Source of the DNA: CAZSSH01 sp964609825
Lineage (GTDB): Bacteria; Verrucomicrobiota; Lentisphaeria; Victivallales; Victivallaceae
Reading direction: 5' to 3'
DNA length: 64,000 nt
Assembly (NCBI GenBank): GCA_964609825.1
Contig: CAZSSH010000002.1
Span: forward strand, 434,001-498,000
Of this stretch, positions 50,336 through 62,940 are shown piece after piece; position 1 is the first letter of the stretch; each line of letters starts with the position of its first letter. The notes below the pieces were generated by a model. It saw only the letters and a list, made by a program, of their open reading frames with translations. It was not told the DNA's origin and ran no database searches. Position numbers and translations under genes: made by a program.

Positions 50336-52465
50336 ATGAACAGTCGGAATACCGCCATCAACAACATTGCTGCCATCGGAGCCCCTGTTGCCGCCGATGC
50401 CAAGAGCTTTGAATTGGATTTTTATGCCGAGGATGTTTTCTCAGCTGCCGCCATTCGTAAATATTTGCCCAAGGCCATCGCCGAGAAGTTGCTCGCGACC
50501 GCCAACGAAGGGCTGTCCCTTGATCCCGCCATCGCCGGTGATGTCGCCCATGCGATGAAGACCTGGGCCTTGGAGCGCGGCGCCACTCACTATACTCACT
50601 GGTTCCAACCCCTGACCGGCACCACCGCCGAAAAACACGACGCCTTTGTTGATCCGACCGGCAACGGCCAGGCGATTCTCGCTTTTTCCGGCAAAAACCT
50701 GATCGTCGGCGAACCCGACGCCTCCAGCTTCCCGTCCGGCGGCTTGCGCAGCACCTTTGAAGCGCGCGGCTACACCGCCTGGGATCCGACCAGCCCGGCC
50801 TTTATCAAACGTCACGCCAACGGTGCCACCCTCTGCATCCCCACCGCGTTTTGCTCCTACACCGGCGAAGCGCTGGATAAGAAGACCCCATTGCTGCGCT
50901 CCATCCAGGCGCTCAAAAAATCCGTCAAGCATTTGATGAAAGCCTTCAAGGCCGCCGACGCCCTTCCCTGTGTCACTTTGGGACCCGAGCAGGAATACTT
51001 CCTGATCGACAAAAACTTTTACCTCAACCGTCCCGACCTCGTCCAGACCGGCCGCACCCTTTTCGGCGCCGCCCCGGCCAAACACCAGCAGCTCGAGGAC
51101 CACTACTTCGGCTCGATTAAGCCGCGCGTCATCAACTTTATGAGCGAAGTGGAAAAAGAGCTCTGGAAGCTCGGCATCCCCGCCAAAACCCGTCACAACG
51201 AAGTGGCCCCGGCCCAGTTCGAAATCGCGCCGATGTTTGAAGAACTCAACCTCGCCGTCGACCACAACATGCTGGTGATGGAAGTATTGCGCCAGACCGC
51301 CGACCGTCACGGTTTGGTCTGCCTCCTCCACGAAAAACCGTTTGCGGGCATCAACGGCTCCGGCAAGCACAACAACTGGTCGGTCGCCTACGGCAAGCAA
51401 AACTTGCTCGAGCCGGGCAACGATCCCCACCAGAATGCGATTTTCCTCACGGTTTTGACCGCGATCATCCGCGCCATCGACTTGCACAGCGATATTTTGC
51501 GCACCACCACCGCCTATGCCGGCAACGATCACCGTTTGGGCGCCAACGAAGCTCCCCCGGCGATCGTCTCCATCTTCTTGGGCGACCAGCTGACCGATAT
51601 CATCGAGCAGATCGAAAAGGGCGGCGCCAAATCCAGCCGCAAGGCCGACACTATGCGCATCGGCGTCGACACGCTGCCGACTTTGCCGCGTGACACCACC
51701 GACCGCAACCGCACCAGCCCGTTCGCCTTTACCGGCAACAAGTTTGAGTTCCGCGCCGCCGGCTCCAGCCAGTCCTGCGCCGGGGTCAACGTGGTGCTCA
51801 ACACCATCGTCGCCGAGTCTTTGGACTATCTGGCCGACGCGATCGGTAAATTCGCCGCCAAGGATTTCAACGGCCAGCTGCAAGCGTTGCTCCAAAAGAA
51901 CATCGCCGACCACAAGCGCGTGATCTTCAACGGCAACAACTACAGTGCCGAGTGGGCCAAGGAAGCCGCCAAACGCGGTTTGCCCAATTTGCGCAACACC
52001 CCCGAAGGCTTGAAACCCCTCCTCAAAAAGGAAAACGTCGAGCTCTTCGCCAAGTACGGCGTCTTCACCAAGGTCGAGCTGCACTCGCGTTATGAAGTTT
52101 ATCTGGAAGAATATCAACGCAAGATCCGCATCGAAGGCGAAGTCGCCCTCGAGCTCGCCAAGAGCCTGATCCTTCCGGTCGCCATCGCCGCTTACGAGCA
52201 GGCGGTTTCCGCGCTCGACAAGGCCGTCGCCGCCAAGCTTGAGTACGGCAGCGAAGCTCTCAAGCGTCAGGCGTTGCTCATCGGCAAAAACCTCGACCTT
52301 CTGAGCCTCGGCATCGTGGCTCTCGAAAAGGCGCTTCCCGACAAATACGAAAAAATCATCGAAGCCATCGTTGCCTTGCGCAAAGTGGTCGATACTCTCG
52401 AAGGCATCATTGACGATAAAGCGTGGCCGTTGCCCAAATATCGTGAAATGTTGTTTGTGTACTAA
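50336..52465 (+). CDS. glnA: Type III glutamine synthetase
   Basis: A 709-residue GSIII (GlnN type), assimilating ammonium into glutamine. The large size, the N-terminal FELDFYAEDVFS, HYTHWFQPLTGTTAEKHDAF (the GSIII signature) and EVAPAQFEIAPMFEELN match; the Mg/ATP site continues with FAGINGSGKHNNWSV and PFAFTGNKFEFRAAGSSQSC. GSIII is common in Bacteroidetes and in some anaerobes and cyanobacteria. GGAC stands before the ATG. It is first in a five-gene operon, with 12 bp to the next gene, and is driven by the sigma-54 promoter at 50273-50290. Confidence 0.97.
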   Translation: MNSRNTAINNIAAIGAPVAADAKSFELDFYAEDVFSAAAIRKYLPKAIAEKLLATANEGLSLDPAIAGDVAHAMKTWALERGATHYTHWFQPLTGTTAEKHDAFVDPTGNGQAILAFSGKNLIVGEPDASSFPSGGLRSTFEARGYTAWDPTSPAFIKRHANGATLCIPTAFCSYTGEALDKKTPLLRSIQALKKSVKHLMKAFKAADALPCVTLGPEQEYFLIDKNFYLNRPDLVQTGRTLFGAAPAKHQQLEDHYFGSIKPRVINFMSEVEKELWKLGIPAKTRHNEVAPAQFEIAPMFEELNLAVDHNMLVMEVLRQTADRHGLVCLLHEKPFAGINGSGKHNNWSVAYGKQNLLEPGNDPHQNAIFLTVLTAIIRAIDLHSDILRTTTAYAGNDHRLGANEAPPAIVSIFLGDQLTDIIEQIEKGGAKSSRKADTMRIGVDTLPTLPRDTTDRNRTSPFAFTGNKFEFRAAGSSQSCAGVNVVLNTIVAESLDYLADAIGKFAAKDFNGQLQALLQKNIADHKRVIFNGNNYSAEWAKEAAKRGLPNLRNTPEGLKPLLKKENVELFAKYGVFTKVELHSRYEVYLEEYQRKIRIEGEVALELAKSLILPVAIAAYEQAVSALDKAVAAKLEYGSEALKRQALLIGKNLDLLSLGIVALEKALPDKYEKIIEAIVALRKVVDTLEGIIDDKAWPLPKYREMLFVY

Positions 52466-52477
52466 GAGTGTGCCGCC

Positions 52478-54154
52478 GTGTCTGATGAACTCAAACATGA
52501 GTGCGGCGTAGCGTTGCTCCGGCTTTGCAAACCGTATGACGAACATTACGGTTTGCAAAAGCTGGCGCTTTTGCTCGAAAAGCAGCACAATCGTGGTCAA
52601 GACGGCGCCGGTATCGCGTCTCTCAAGCTAGAGGCGGATCCCGGCACTCCTTATTATCAGGTTGAGAAGTCCAACGGGCGCAATCCCCTGGCCGAAGTTT
52701 TGGAAAAAGTCTGGGAGAACCCGTTTGACGGCGACCTTTTCCTCGGTCATTTGCGCTACGGGACCTTTGGCAACGGCAGCATCAGCGCCTGCCATCCCGT
52801 GATCAAAAACAGCGCCTGCCGCAACCGCACGCTGCTTTTGGCCGGTAACTTCAACCTGACCAACAGTAACGTATTATTTAACGATCTCACCGCCGCCGGG
52901 CATCATTTGCCGGACCGGCAGGATACCTCCATCTTGTTGCACATCATCGGGCACGAGCTCGAGAAGATGTATGAAAGTCATCAGGAAATCTGTATTTGCG
53001 AGTTGCTTAAAAACGCCGCGTCCAAGTGGGACGGCGGCTTTTTAATATGCGGGATCTTCGGCAACGGGACCGCGTTTGCTCTCCGCGACCCCTCGGGCAT
53101 CCGCCCCGGGTACTATTATCACAACAGTCAACTCACCGTGGTGGCCTCCGAGCGTCCGGCGATTCAGACCGCCTTTGATCTGATGGGCGATGAAGTCTGC
53201 GAAATTCCGCCCGGTCATGTACTCATCATCCACAAAAATAATCATTTTGAGGTCAAGCCTTGTTTGCCTCAGCGCGAAATTCGCCGCTGCTTGTTTGAGC
53301 GGATCTATTTCTCGCGCGGCAACGATTGCGACATCCAGGCCGAGCGCCGGCGGATGGGCAAATTTTTGGTGCCGCAGATTGTGAAAGCAGTGGACAACGA
53401 CCTTGAAAACAGCTTCTTTTCATACATTCCCAACACCGCGCAGGTGAGCTTTCACGGCTTGCTTGACGAGTTGTTGCACTCCAAGTGCATCCGTTTCGGT
53501 CAGGTGATTGTCAAAGACGCCAAATTCCGCACTTTTATTTCGGATGATAAACAGCGCAAGGCGCTCGGGATGCATATTTATGACGTGGTGCACGGACTCG
53601 TGCGCGCCGGCAGCGACAATCTGGTGGTGCTTGACGACTCGATTGTCCGCGGGACGACGATGAAAAATATGATCCTTAAGATGCTTGACCGCATCCGTCC
53701 CAAGAAAATTGTGGTCGCCTCGGCGGCGCCGCCGATCTGTTATCCCGACTGCTACGGCATCGACATGGCGAGGCTCGGCGACCTGGTCGCATTTCAGGCT
53801 TTGATCTCGATTTTAAAGAAACAGGGACGCAGCAACGAGTTTGAAGAAGCCGTCCGTCTGGCCCGCGAAGATTTAAAAAAACCCGATATATTGATGCAAA
53901 ATCATTTGCAGAAATTATATTTGGGTGTAAATTATGAAGAGTTAATCGTCGAAATCGCAAATTTACTGAAACCAAAGGATCTGAAAGCGGAGTTTCAAGT
54001 GGTCTATCAACATCTCGATGACCTCAAACGGGCTTGCCCGGGGTACACCGGAGACTGGTATTTCTCAGGAAATTACCCGACGCCGGGTGGTAACCGGGTC
54101 GTAAATCAAGCTCTCATAAACTATGCGGACAATATAAACCAAAGGGCATATTAA
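52478..54154 (+). CDS. PurF-like amidophosphoribosyltransferase paralogue
   Basis: A 558-residue protein starting with GTG. The N-terminal nucleophile hydrolase domain has HECGVALLRL with Cys9 as likely nucleophile after removal of eight residues, and QHNRGQDGAGIA. The phosphoribosyltransferase domain carries LVVLDDSIVRGTT, the PRPP loop. The C-terminus extends by about 100 residues beyond typical PurF. It resembles the longer Bacteroidetes-type amidophosphoribosyltransferases rather than the standard 450-500 residue enzyme. It may be the only PurF, or a variant with another ammonia acceptor. Its place between glnA and carA suggests a glutamine-dependent role. Confidence 0.85.
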   Translation: MSDELKHECGVALLRLCKPYDEHYGLQKLALLLEKQHNRGQDGAGIASLKLEADPGTPYYQVEKSNGRNPLAEVLEKVWENPFDGDLFLGHLRYGTFGNGSISACHPVIKNSACRNRTLLLAGNFNLTNSNVLFNDLTAAGHHLPDRQDTSILLHIIGHELEKMYESHQEICICELLKNAASKWDGGFLICGIFGNGTAFALRDPSGIRPGYYYHNSQLTVVASERPAIQTAFDLMGDEVCEIPPGHVLIIHKNNHFEVKPCLPQREIRRCLFERIYFSRGNDCDIQAERRRMGKFLVPQIVKAVDNDLENSFFSYIPNTAQVSFHGLLDELLHSKCIRFGQVIVKDAKFRTFISDDKQRKALGMHIYDVVHGLVRAGSDNLVVLDDSIVRGTTMKNMILKMLDRIRPKKIVVASAAPPICYPDCYGIDMARLGDLVAFQALISILKKQGRSNEFEEAVRLAREDLKKPDILMQNHLQKLYLGVNYEELIVEIANLLKPKDLKAEFQVVYQHLDDLKRACPGYTGDWYFSGNYPTPGGNRVVNQALINYADNINQRAY

Positions 54155-54158
54155 AGTT

Positions 54159-55235
54159 ATGAGTCAAGCATTTTTAGCGTTGGCCGACGGCAGCATTTTT
54201 TTCGGGAAATCCGGGGGTGCTGCCGTTGATTGTGTAGGTGAGGCAGTGTTTAATACCGGGATGACCGGTTATCAGGAAATCGTATCGGACCCCTCATATG
54301 CGGGTCAATTTGTGGCGTTGACCGCGGCCGAAATCGGCAACTACGGCTGCTGCAAAGCGGACATGGAGTCGCGCGGGCTGTTTTTGAGCGGCTTGATCGT
54401 GCAGGGGCTCAATCAGCCGAGCAACTTCCGCTCGGAGTCGTCCTTGCAGGACTTGTTAAAGCTCCACAATGTGCCGTGTCTTTATAATGTCGATACCCGC
54501 CGCCTGACGGTCCACTTGCGCTCGCAGGGGACGGTCAAGGCGTTTTTGCACGCCTCCAATGAGAAAATCACGCCCGAAGAAGGCGTGGAGCGCGCCCGCA
54601 AATGGTGCGGTCTCGACAATCAGGACTATGCAGCCAAGGTCAGCAACCCCTTGCCGTACACCTGGAGCACCGAGGGCGATTTGCATGTGGTCGCCTACGA
54701 TTTTGGTGTCAAGTACAATATTTTGCGCTATCTCGCCGCCCAAAACATCAAAGTGAGCGTGGTCCCGGCGTGGACGACGGCGCAGGAAGTTTTGGCGATG
54801 AAGCCCGACGGGGTGTTTCTCTCCAACGGCCCCGCCGACCCCGGCGCGGTCAAAGGCGCGATCGACGCGGCCAAAACCTTGATCGGCAAAGTGCCGGTGA
54901 TGGGCATCTGTCTCGGTCACCAGATCCTCGGCATCGCTCAAGGCGGGACCTGCCGCAAACTCAAGTTCGGCCACCACGGCTGCAACCACCCGGTCAAAAA
55001 TCTGGTCACCAACGCGGTCGAGATCACCAGCCAAAATCACAACTATGCGATCGAGGCCGAAAAGCTTACTGACAAATTGGAAATTACCCATATCAATCTT
55101 AATGACCACACCATCGAAGGGTTCCGTCACAAGACCGAACCGGTGTTCTCCGTCCAGTTTCACCCGGAAGCAGCGCCCGGTCCGCACGACGCGGACAATC
55201 TTTTTAAACAATTCCGCAGCTTGATGGAGAGATAA
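54159..55235 (+). CDS. carA: Carbamoyl-phosphate synthase small subunit
   Basis: A 358-residue glutaminase subunit. The N-terminal domain reads FNTGMTGYQEIVSDPSYAGQ, then the class I amidotransferase domain with the catalytic Cys in GICLGHQILG and the His/Glu pair in FHPEAAPGPHD. It supplies ammonia to CarB for pyrimidine and arginine synthesis. Gaps are 4 bp to the previous gene and 3 bp to pyrG. Note that pyrG separates carA from carB, which are usually adjacent. Confidence 0.97.
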   Translation: MSQAFLALADGSIFFGKSGGAAVDCVGEAVFNTGMTGYQEIVSDPSYAGQFVALTAAEIGNYGCCKADMESRGLFLSGLIVQGLNQPSNFRSESSLQDLLKLHNVPCLYNVDTRRLTVHLRSQGTVKAFLHASNEKITPEEGVERARKWCGLDNQDYAAKVSNPLPYTWSTEGDLHVVAYDFGVKYNILRYLAAQNIKVSVVPAWTTAQEVLAMKPDGVFLSNGPADPGAVKGAIDAAKTLIGKVPVMGICLGHQILGIAQGGTCRKLKFGHHGCNHPVKNLVTNAVEITSQNHNYAIEAEKLTDKLEITHINLNDHTIEGFRHKTEPVFSVQFHPEAAPGPHDADNLFKQFRSLMER

Positions 55236-55238
55236 GTC

Positions 55239-56843
55239 ATGAGCAAATTCATTTTTATGACCGGCGGGGTGGTTTCCAGTCTCGGCAAAGGAATCACCGC
55301 GGCGTCTTTGGCGCTCTTGCTCAAAAAACGCGGTCTCAAAGTGGTCATCCAAAAGCTCGACCCTTATTTCAACGTTGACTCGGGTACCATGTCGCCGTAT
55401 CAGCACGGCGAAGTTTTCGTCACCTGCGACGGCACCGAGACCGACCTCGATCTCGGTCACTATGAGCGCTTTACCGGCATCGAGTGCAACCGCAACAGCA
55501 ATTACACCTCCGGCAAAATCTATAAAAACGTGATCGAGCGCGAGCGCGAGGGCGGCTACCTCGGCGCCACCGTGCAGGTCATTCCCCATATCACCAATGA
55601 GATTAAAAACGCCATCAAGTCGGCCGCCCAGCCCGGCACCGATGTGGCGATCATCGAAATCGGCGGGACCGCCGGTGATATCGAGTCGCTGCCGTTTCTC
55701 GAGGCCGCGCGCCAGTTTAAGCACGAAGCCGGTCCCAACAACGCGATTTTTATCCACTTGACCTTGCTTCCCTACCTGCGCGCCGCCGGCGAAGTCAAGA
55801 CCAAGCCGTCGCAGCAGTCGGTGGGTATTTTGCGCAACATCGGGATTTTTCCGGACATCCTTGTTTGCCGTACCGAAGTTTCCATTGGCGAGAGCGAAAT
55901 CAACAAGCTTGCTTTGTTCTGCAATGTCCCGAGTGAGCTGGTGATTGAGGAAAAAGATGTCGCCCACTCGATTTACGAAGTGCCTTTGGAGCTGGCCGCG
56001 CAAAACTTTGACAGCAAAGTTTTGGAGCTTCTCAAGCTTCCGGCGGGCAAACTCGATTTGGCCGACTGGCAAAAACTCGTCGCCGTCGCCGTCGCCCCCA
56101 AATACAAAACCGCCATCGCGGTGGTCGGCAAGTACATCAACTGTCCCGACTCCTATAAGAGTATCAACGAGGCGTTGCAGCATGCCGGGATTGCCTTAAA
56201 CACCAAAGTCAAGATCGATTTGATCGACGCCGAGGAGATTGAGGCCCACCCCGAGAAGCTTGACGCCTACAATGGTATTTTGGTCCCCGGCGGCTTCGGC
56301 AGCCGCGGCATTCCCGGTAAACTCAAAGCGATTGAGTATGCCCGCGTCAACCGCATCCCGGTTTTCGGTATCTGCCTCGGGATGCAGTGCATGGTAATCG
56401 AGTATGCGCGCAATGTTCTCAACTTTACCGGCGCCCACAGCCGTGAAATCGATCCCGAGACGCCGTACCCGGTGATTGACTTGATGGACGACCAGCGCAA
56501 GATTACCGCCAAGGGCGGCACCATGCGCCTCGGCTCCTTCCCATGCGTGCTGGCCCCTGACAGCATCGCTTATCAACTCTATCAAAAGCCCGAGATCAGC
56601 GAGCGTCACCGCCACCGTTATGAGTTCAACAACCGTTACCGCGACGAGCTCGCCCACAACGGTCTCAAGATCAGCGGCACCTCGCCGGACAACCGTTTGG
56701 TGGAGATGGTGGAGATCACCGACCACCCGTATTTTGTCGGTTGTCAGTTTCATCCGGAGTTCCAGTCGCAGATCGCCTCGCCGCACCCGCTGTTTGTCGG
56801 ATTGGTGGCGGCCGCGCTGAAAAATAACAAAATGGAGAAATAA
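55239..56843 (+). CDS. pyrG: CTP synthase
   Basis: A 534-residue enzyme converting UTP to CTP with glutamine. FIFMTGGVVSSLGKGITAAS opens the synthase domain, and CDGTETDLDLGHYERF follows. The amidotransferase half has GICLGMQCMVIEYARN with the nucleophile and QFHPEFQS near the end. Full length. It sits between carA and carB with 3-bp gaps, another glutamine-consuming enzyme. Confidence 0.98.
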   Translation: MSKFIFMTGGVVSSLGKGITAASLALLLKKRGLKVVIQKLDPYFNVDSGTMSPYQHGEVFVTCDGTETDLDLGHYERFTGIECNRNSNYTSGKIYKNVIEREREGGYLGATVQVIPHITNEIKNAIKSAAQPGTDVAIIEIGGTAGDIESLPFLEAARQFKHEAGPNNAIFIHLTLLPYLRAAGEVKTKPSQQSVGILRNIGIFPDILVCRTEVSIGESEINKLALFCNVPSELVIEEKDVAHSIYEVPLELAAQNFDSKVLELLKLPAGKLDLADWQKLVAVAVAPKYKTAIAVVGKYINCPDSYKSINEALQHAGIALNTKVKIDLIDAEEIEAHPEKLDAYNGILVPGGFGSRGIPGKLKAIEYARVNRIPVFGICLGMQCMVIEYARNVLNFTGAHSREIDPETPYPVIDLMDDQRKITAKGGTMRLGSFPCVLAPDSIAYQLYQKPEISERHRHRYEFNNRYRDELAHNGLKISGTSPDNRLVEMVEITDHPYFVGCQFHPEFQSQIASPHPLFVGLVAAALKNNKMEK

Positions 56844-56846
56844 TAT

Positions 56847-60074
<3,228 letters not shown>

Positions 60075-60098
60075 AAAATACGTTGTGCCGAAAAACAG

Positions 60099-60135
60099 AT
60101 GCGGGAAGAAAAAAAATTCTTCCCGCATTTTTTTT
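60099..60135. terminator. Bidirectional terminator between carB and the terminase gene
   Basis: Perfect 12-bp stem (60099-60110 with 60117-60128), 6-base A loop, eight T residues on the plus strand. On the minus strand five T residues follow after a short spacer, so it can also end the terminase transcript. Confidence 0.9.
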
Positions 60136-61414
60136 ATGCCACAATAAATCGGTTTTCGGGAGAGTGCCCGCAGAGCTCGGTGATCGCCCAGACGAGGGCG
60201 TCGAGGCGGTCGGGGCTGCCGTCAAAGCTGATGGGGTGGTAGGAGGTCATTTGCTCCTCCAATCGGGGAAATACGCCGACATGGTGGACGCGCTGCTGTT
60301 CGTAGAGTGCGGCGACGGGCTCGGCGCGGGAGAATTTTCCCTTGGCGGCGTGAAGCGCTTTGTAACTCACATCGGGGTCGAGATTGCGCAACAGCGCTTC
60401 GACCAATTCGCCTCCGTTGTTGACTTCGGCAACGATCCGGTCGGCGTGAAACTTGCGGTACTCGTCGATTGCGGTTTGAGCCCATTGCAGCGGCTTGGCG
60501 CGGCAGGAGGCGTCTCCAAGGACATAAAAGTGGTGATCGCGCCCCAACGCCACGGTGACAATGCCGGTCGCGTCGGAGTCGTTTTGCGAAGTCACCGCCG
60601 GGTCGATGCCGACGACGGTGCGGACGAGCTCGACCGGGGGATGCGCGACCCGCTGCGGGTCGATCAAGGCATATTTCCACAACGCACCAGCGTTTTCCTC
60701 CTGCCAGATGCCGTGCAAAAAGCGCTGCTTCTGACGCTCGGTGAGGCCGGCCAACGTTTCGGTCAAATAACTTGCGGGCAAATTGTCGGCATTGTCGGCC
60801 GGATTGAGAATCATCGACTCATAATGGTCGGGAAACGCCAGCGGCAAATTGGTTTCGGGGTCAATTTTTTGGAGAAAAAGCTTGTAACTCCAATGACTTT
60901 TACCCGCCGGATTGCAGTCGAACCAGGCGCGGTTGACCAGCGCCGTCTTTTGGGCGAGGCGGGTCAAGGCGATGTTGGCGGCGGCGTAGGAAATCTCCGA
61001 GCACTCGTTGAAATAAATCGTGGCAAATTCTTTGCCGAGGATCTTCTCGACGCGCTCGTCCGAGTCGAGCCCGGCGAACCAGATCTCCGAGCGGTTGGCG
61101 AGGCGGACAAACTGGTCGCTTTTATTCTCCTTATAAACAAGGTCGGGGAATGCGATATTGAGGACTTTGGCAAAGGTATCCTGCCGCACTGACTGGCGCA
61201 CCGCATTGGCGCGGTAACGCAAGACGATGTGACGGCTCCCCGGCGCTTTGAGGGCGCGTACGAGGAGGCCGTAGATGAGGATAAAGGTTTTGCCCGAGCG
61301 CGAGCCGCCGTAAAGCAAGACATTGGCCGCCGGGCCCGACAGCAGTTTCAGCGCCTGCTGCTGGACAGGGGTTTTGGTAAAGCTCAATGGTTTGCCCAAT
61401 ATTGACTGTTCCAC
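60134..61414 (-). CDS. terL: Phage terminase large subunit
   Basis: A 426-residue packaging motor. Walker A is YGGSRSGKTFIL near residue 36, Walker B is TIYFNECSE, and the RNase H-like nuclease starts with VVGIDPAVTSQNDSDATGIV and ends with SPDRLDALVWAI. Both ATPase and nuclease motifs look intact. It is surrounded by housekeeping genes; no portal, capsid or small terminase gene was recognised. It overlaps the upstream gene by 31 bp. It may be a prophage remnant or part of a gene-transfer-agent-like set continuing elsewhere. Confidence 0.92.
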   Translation of the reverse strand: MEQSILGKPLSFTKTPVQQQALKLLSGPAANVLLYGGSRSGKTFILIYGLLVRALKAPGSRHIVLRYRANAVRQSVRQDTFAKVLNIAFPDLVYKENKSDQFVRLANRSEIWFAGLDSDERVEKILGKEFATIYFNECSEISYAAANIALTRLAQKTALVNRAWFDCNPAGKSHWSYKLFLQKIDPETNLPLAFPDHYESMILNPADNADNLPASYLTETLAGLTERQKQRFLHGIWQEENAGALWKYALIDPQRVAHPPVELVRTVVGIDPAVTSQNDSDATGIVTVALGRDHHFYVLGDASCRAKPLQWAQTAIDEYRKFHADRIVAEVNNGGELVEALLRNLDPDVSYKALHAAKGKFSRAEPVAALYEQQRVHHVGVFPRLEEQMTSYHPISFDGSPDRLDALVWAITELCGHSPENRFIVA

Positions 61415-62826
61415 CGCAAATTTCCCGGCGCGAGCTGATAGCTGCGGCTGATCCGGGTGAATATACTCCCGGAGCGATCACGCGTTTCGCTGCAAATCTG
61501 GCGGATTTTAAGATAATTGCCCGAGTGTCCGGCGACCGTGCCGTTAAAAATGCGCGATGCGGCCCAGTTGGCCATATTATTGACTTGATTGCCGGCGCGG
61601 CCGGAAGCGTAAATGCTCTCATGGACGACAAAGGTCTTGAGACTGCTGTCGGCAAAGGCGATGTCGAGAGGGGCGGACGCGGTAAACGGGCACGATTGCG
61701 ACGCATCCCAGTCGGGGATCGGCTGCAAAACCCCGTCCGGGTCGCGGCTGTATCCGGCCATTTGCGCGGAGACAAAAAAGTCGGCCATGTCCACAGAGGC
61801 GTCTTTGCGGCTGCCGAGGTTGGTATTGTCCTCCGTGTCGCGCTCAAACAACCCGGGGTTGTCGAGGTCTTCGGCGGTCATGGTGAGCAAATACTCCACC
61901 GGCGAAACCGCCTGCGGGATGATTTTGGTGATCATCGTGTGCGCATCGGCCCAGCTAACCGGAGCGGTACCGCTTCGGCGGTAAAAATCGCTCAAACTTG
62001 CCGCTTTGATTTGCCAGCTTGAGGTCCAGACGATTTTGCGCTCGACTTCGCCGCTGTCATTAAGATTGACAAACTCCTCGCTGCGGCCGGCGTGAAGCAT
62101 CCGGTCGGTGATCTTTTTGGCGGTGAGCTCGATTTTTCGGCGGCCCGGCATTTCGGGCTCTTTTTTGACTTTGACGAGATGATAATCGGTTCCCGCCCAA
62201 GCGGCAGCGCCGTAAAGCGTGTGTCCGGTCAAAAAGTCGGCGAGTTCCCGCTCCGGTACCAGCCAGACGGCGGCGGCAAACTCAAAGCCGGAGTCGTCAA
62301 CATAAAAATTGGTCAATCCCAGCTGTGCGACTGCGGCCGGACGCGCGGTCAAGGTGAATTCGGCAGTGTCGGCGTCGAGGTATTTGACAAGGGTATGATC
62401 GCAGAGAAACGGTTGATTGTCCCAGTCAAACTCAGTGCCGGGGGCTGGCATGACTTCGGCCAATTTTGCGCGGGGCACCAGCCAGCCGGCGGTGCGGCTG
62501 ATTTGGTTAAATTGATCGGTACCCTCGGTCACCGGTTGTGAGAGTTGCGGCGCAAACTCGGTTTGCCGGGCAGTCAAGGTGACTTCGGCGCGGTAATGGT
62601 CCAAAAATTTGATGTCGACCGCCTCGACCCGGTAGGCGGGATCGGTCGTAACGGCATTGCCGCCGTCGGCCGCGACTTTCAGAAAATCGCCGGGGTTGCC
62701 CGCCCAGCGGCGGACGAGTTCGCCGGAGAGCCCGCCGTCGTCAGCCGCGAGCCAGCGCCCGGCCGCGCTCCAGCGGCCGTCGCTGCCGATTTTGAGGGCG
62801 GTGAGCCCGAGGTTTTGGATGTTCAT
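61384..62826 (-). CDS. Unknown protein with three internal repeats, linked to the terminase
   Basis: A 480-residue protein I do not recognise. The ATG at 62826 (MNIQNLGLTALKIG) follows AGGATC. Residues about 50-250 hold a degenerate unit: WLVP segments (TAGWLVPRAKL, AAVWLVPEREL) alternate with strands of the form VKYLDADTAEFTLTAR (also VEAVDIKFLDHYRAEVTLTAR in two parts, and LVKVKKEPE..RKIELTAK). Beta-rich repeats of this kind suit a virion or adhesin surface protein. The C-terminal half ends SGSIFTRISRSYQLAPGN. It has no signal peptide. It overlaps terL by 31 bp, so it belongs with the phage-like pair. Confidence 0.7.
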   Translation of the reverse strand: MNIQNLGLTALKIGSDGRWSAAGRWLAADDGGLSGELVRRWAGNPGDFLKVAADGGNAVTTDPAYRVEAVDIKFLDHYRAEVTLTARQTEFAPQLSQPVTEGTDQFNQISRTAGWLVPRAKLAEVMPAPGTEFDWDNQPFLCDHTLVKYLDADTAEFTLTARPAAVAQLGLTNFYVDDSGFEFAAAVWLVPERELADFLTGHTLYGAAAWAGTDYHLVKVKKEPEMPGRRKIELTAKKITDRMLHAGRSEEFVNLNDSGEVERKIVWTSSWQIKAASLSDFYRRSGTAPVSWADAHTMITKIIPQAVSPVEYLLTMTAEDLDNPGLFERDTEDNTNLGSRKDASVDMADFFVSAQMAGYSRDPDGVLQPIPDWDASQSCPFTASAPLDIAFADSSLKTFVVHESIYASGRAGNQVNNMANWAASRIFNGTVAGHSGNYLKIRQICSETRDRSGSIFTRISRSYQLAPGNLRWNSQYWANH

Positions 62827-62883
62827 GGTGGGGGATCCTGGGTTTTTATTGGATGAACTTTTTGTCAACTTGGCGGCAACGGC

Positions 62884-62911
62884 TTGACATACGCCAATGA
62901 GGGGGTATATT
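62884..62911 (+). promoter_or_regulatory. Promoter for the small membrane protein gene
   Basis: TTGACA (62884-62889), 16 bases, TATATT (62906-62911), about 30 bases before the ATG at 62941. Confidence 0.65.
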
Positions 62912-62940
62912 AATACATTATTAATCGTTAGGAGGTTATT

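Noticed and set aside
50441..52600. 719-codon open frame opposite glnA
   Set aside because: It exactly shadows the GSIII gene; its sequence is low complexity and has no recognisable domain.
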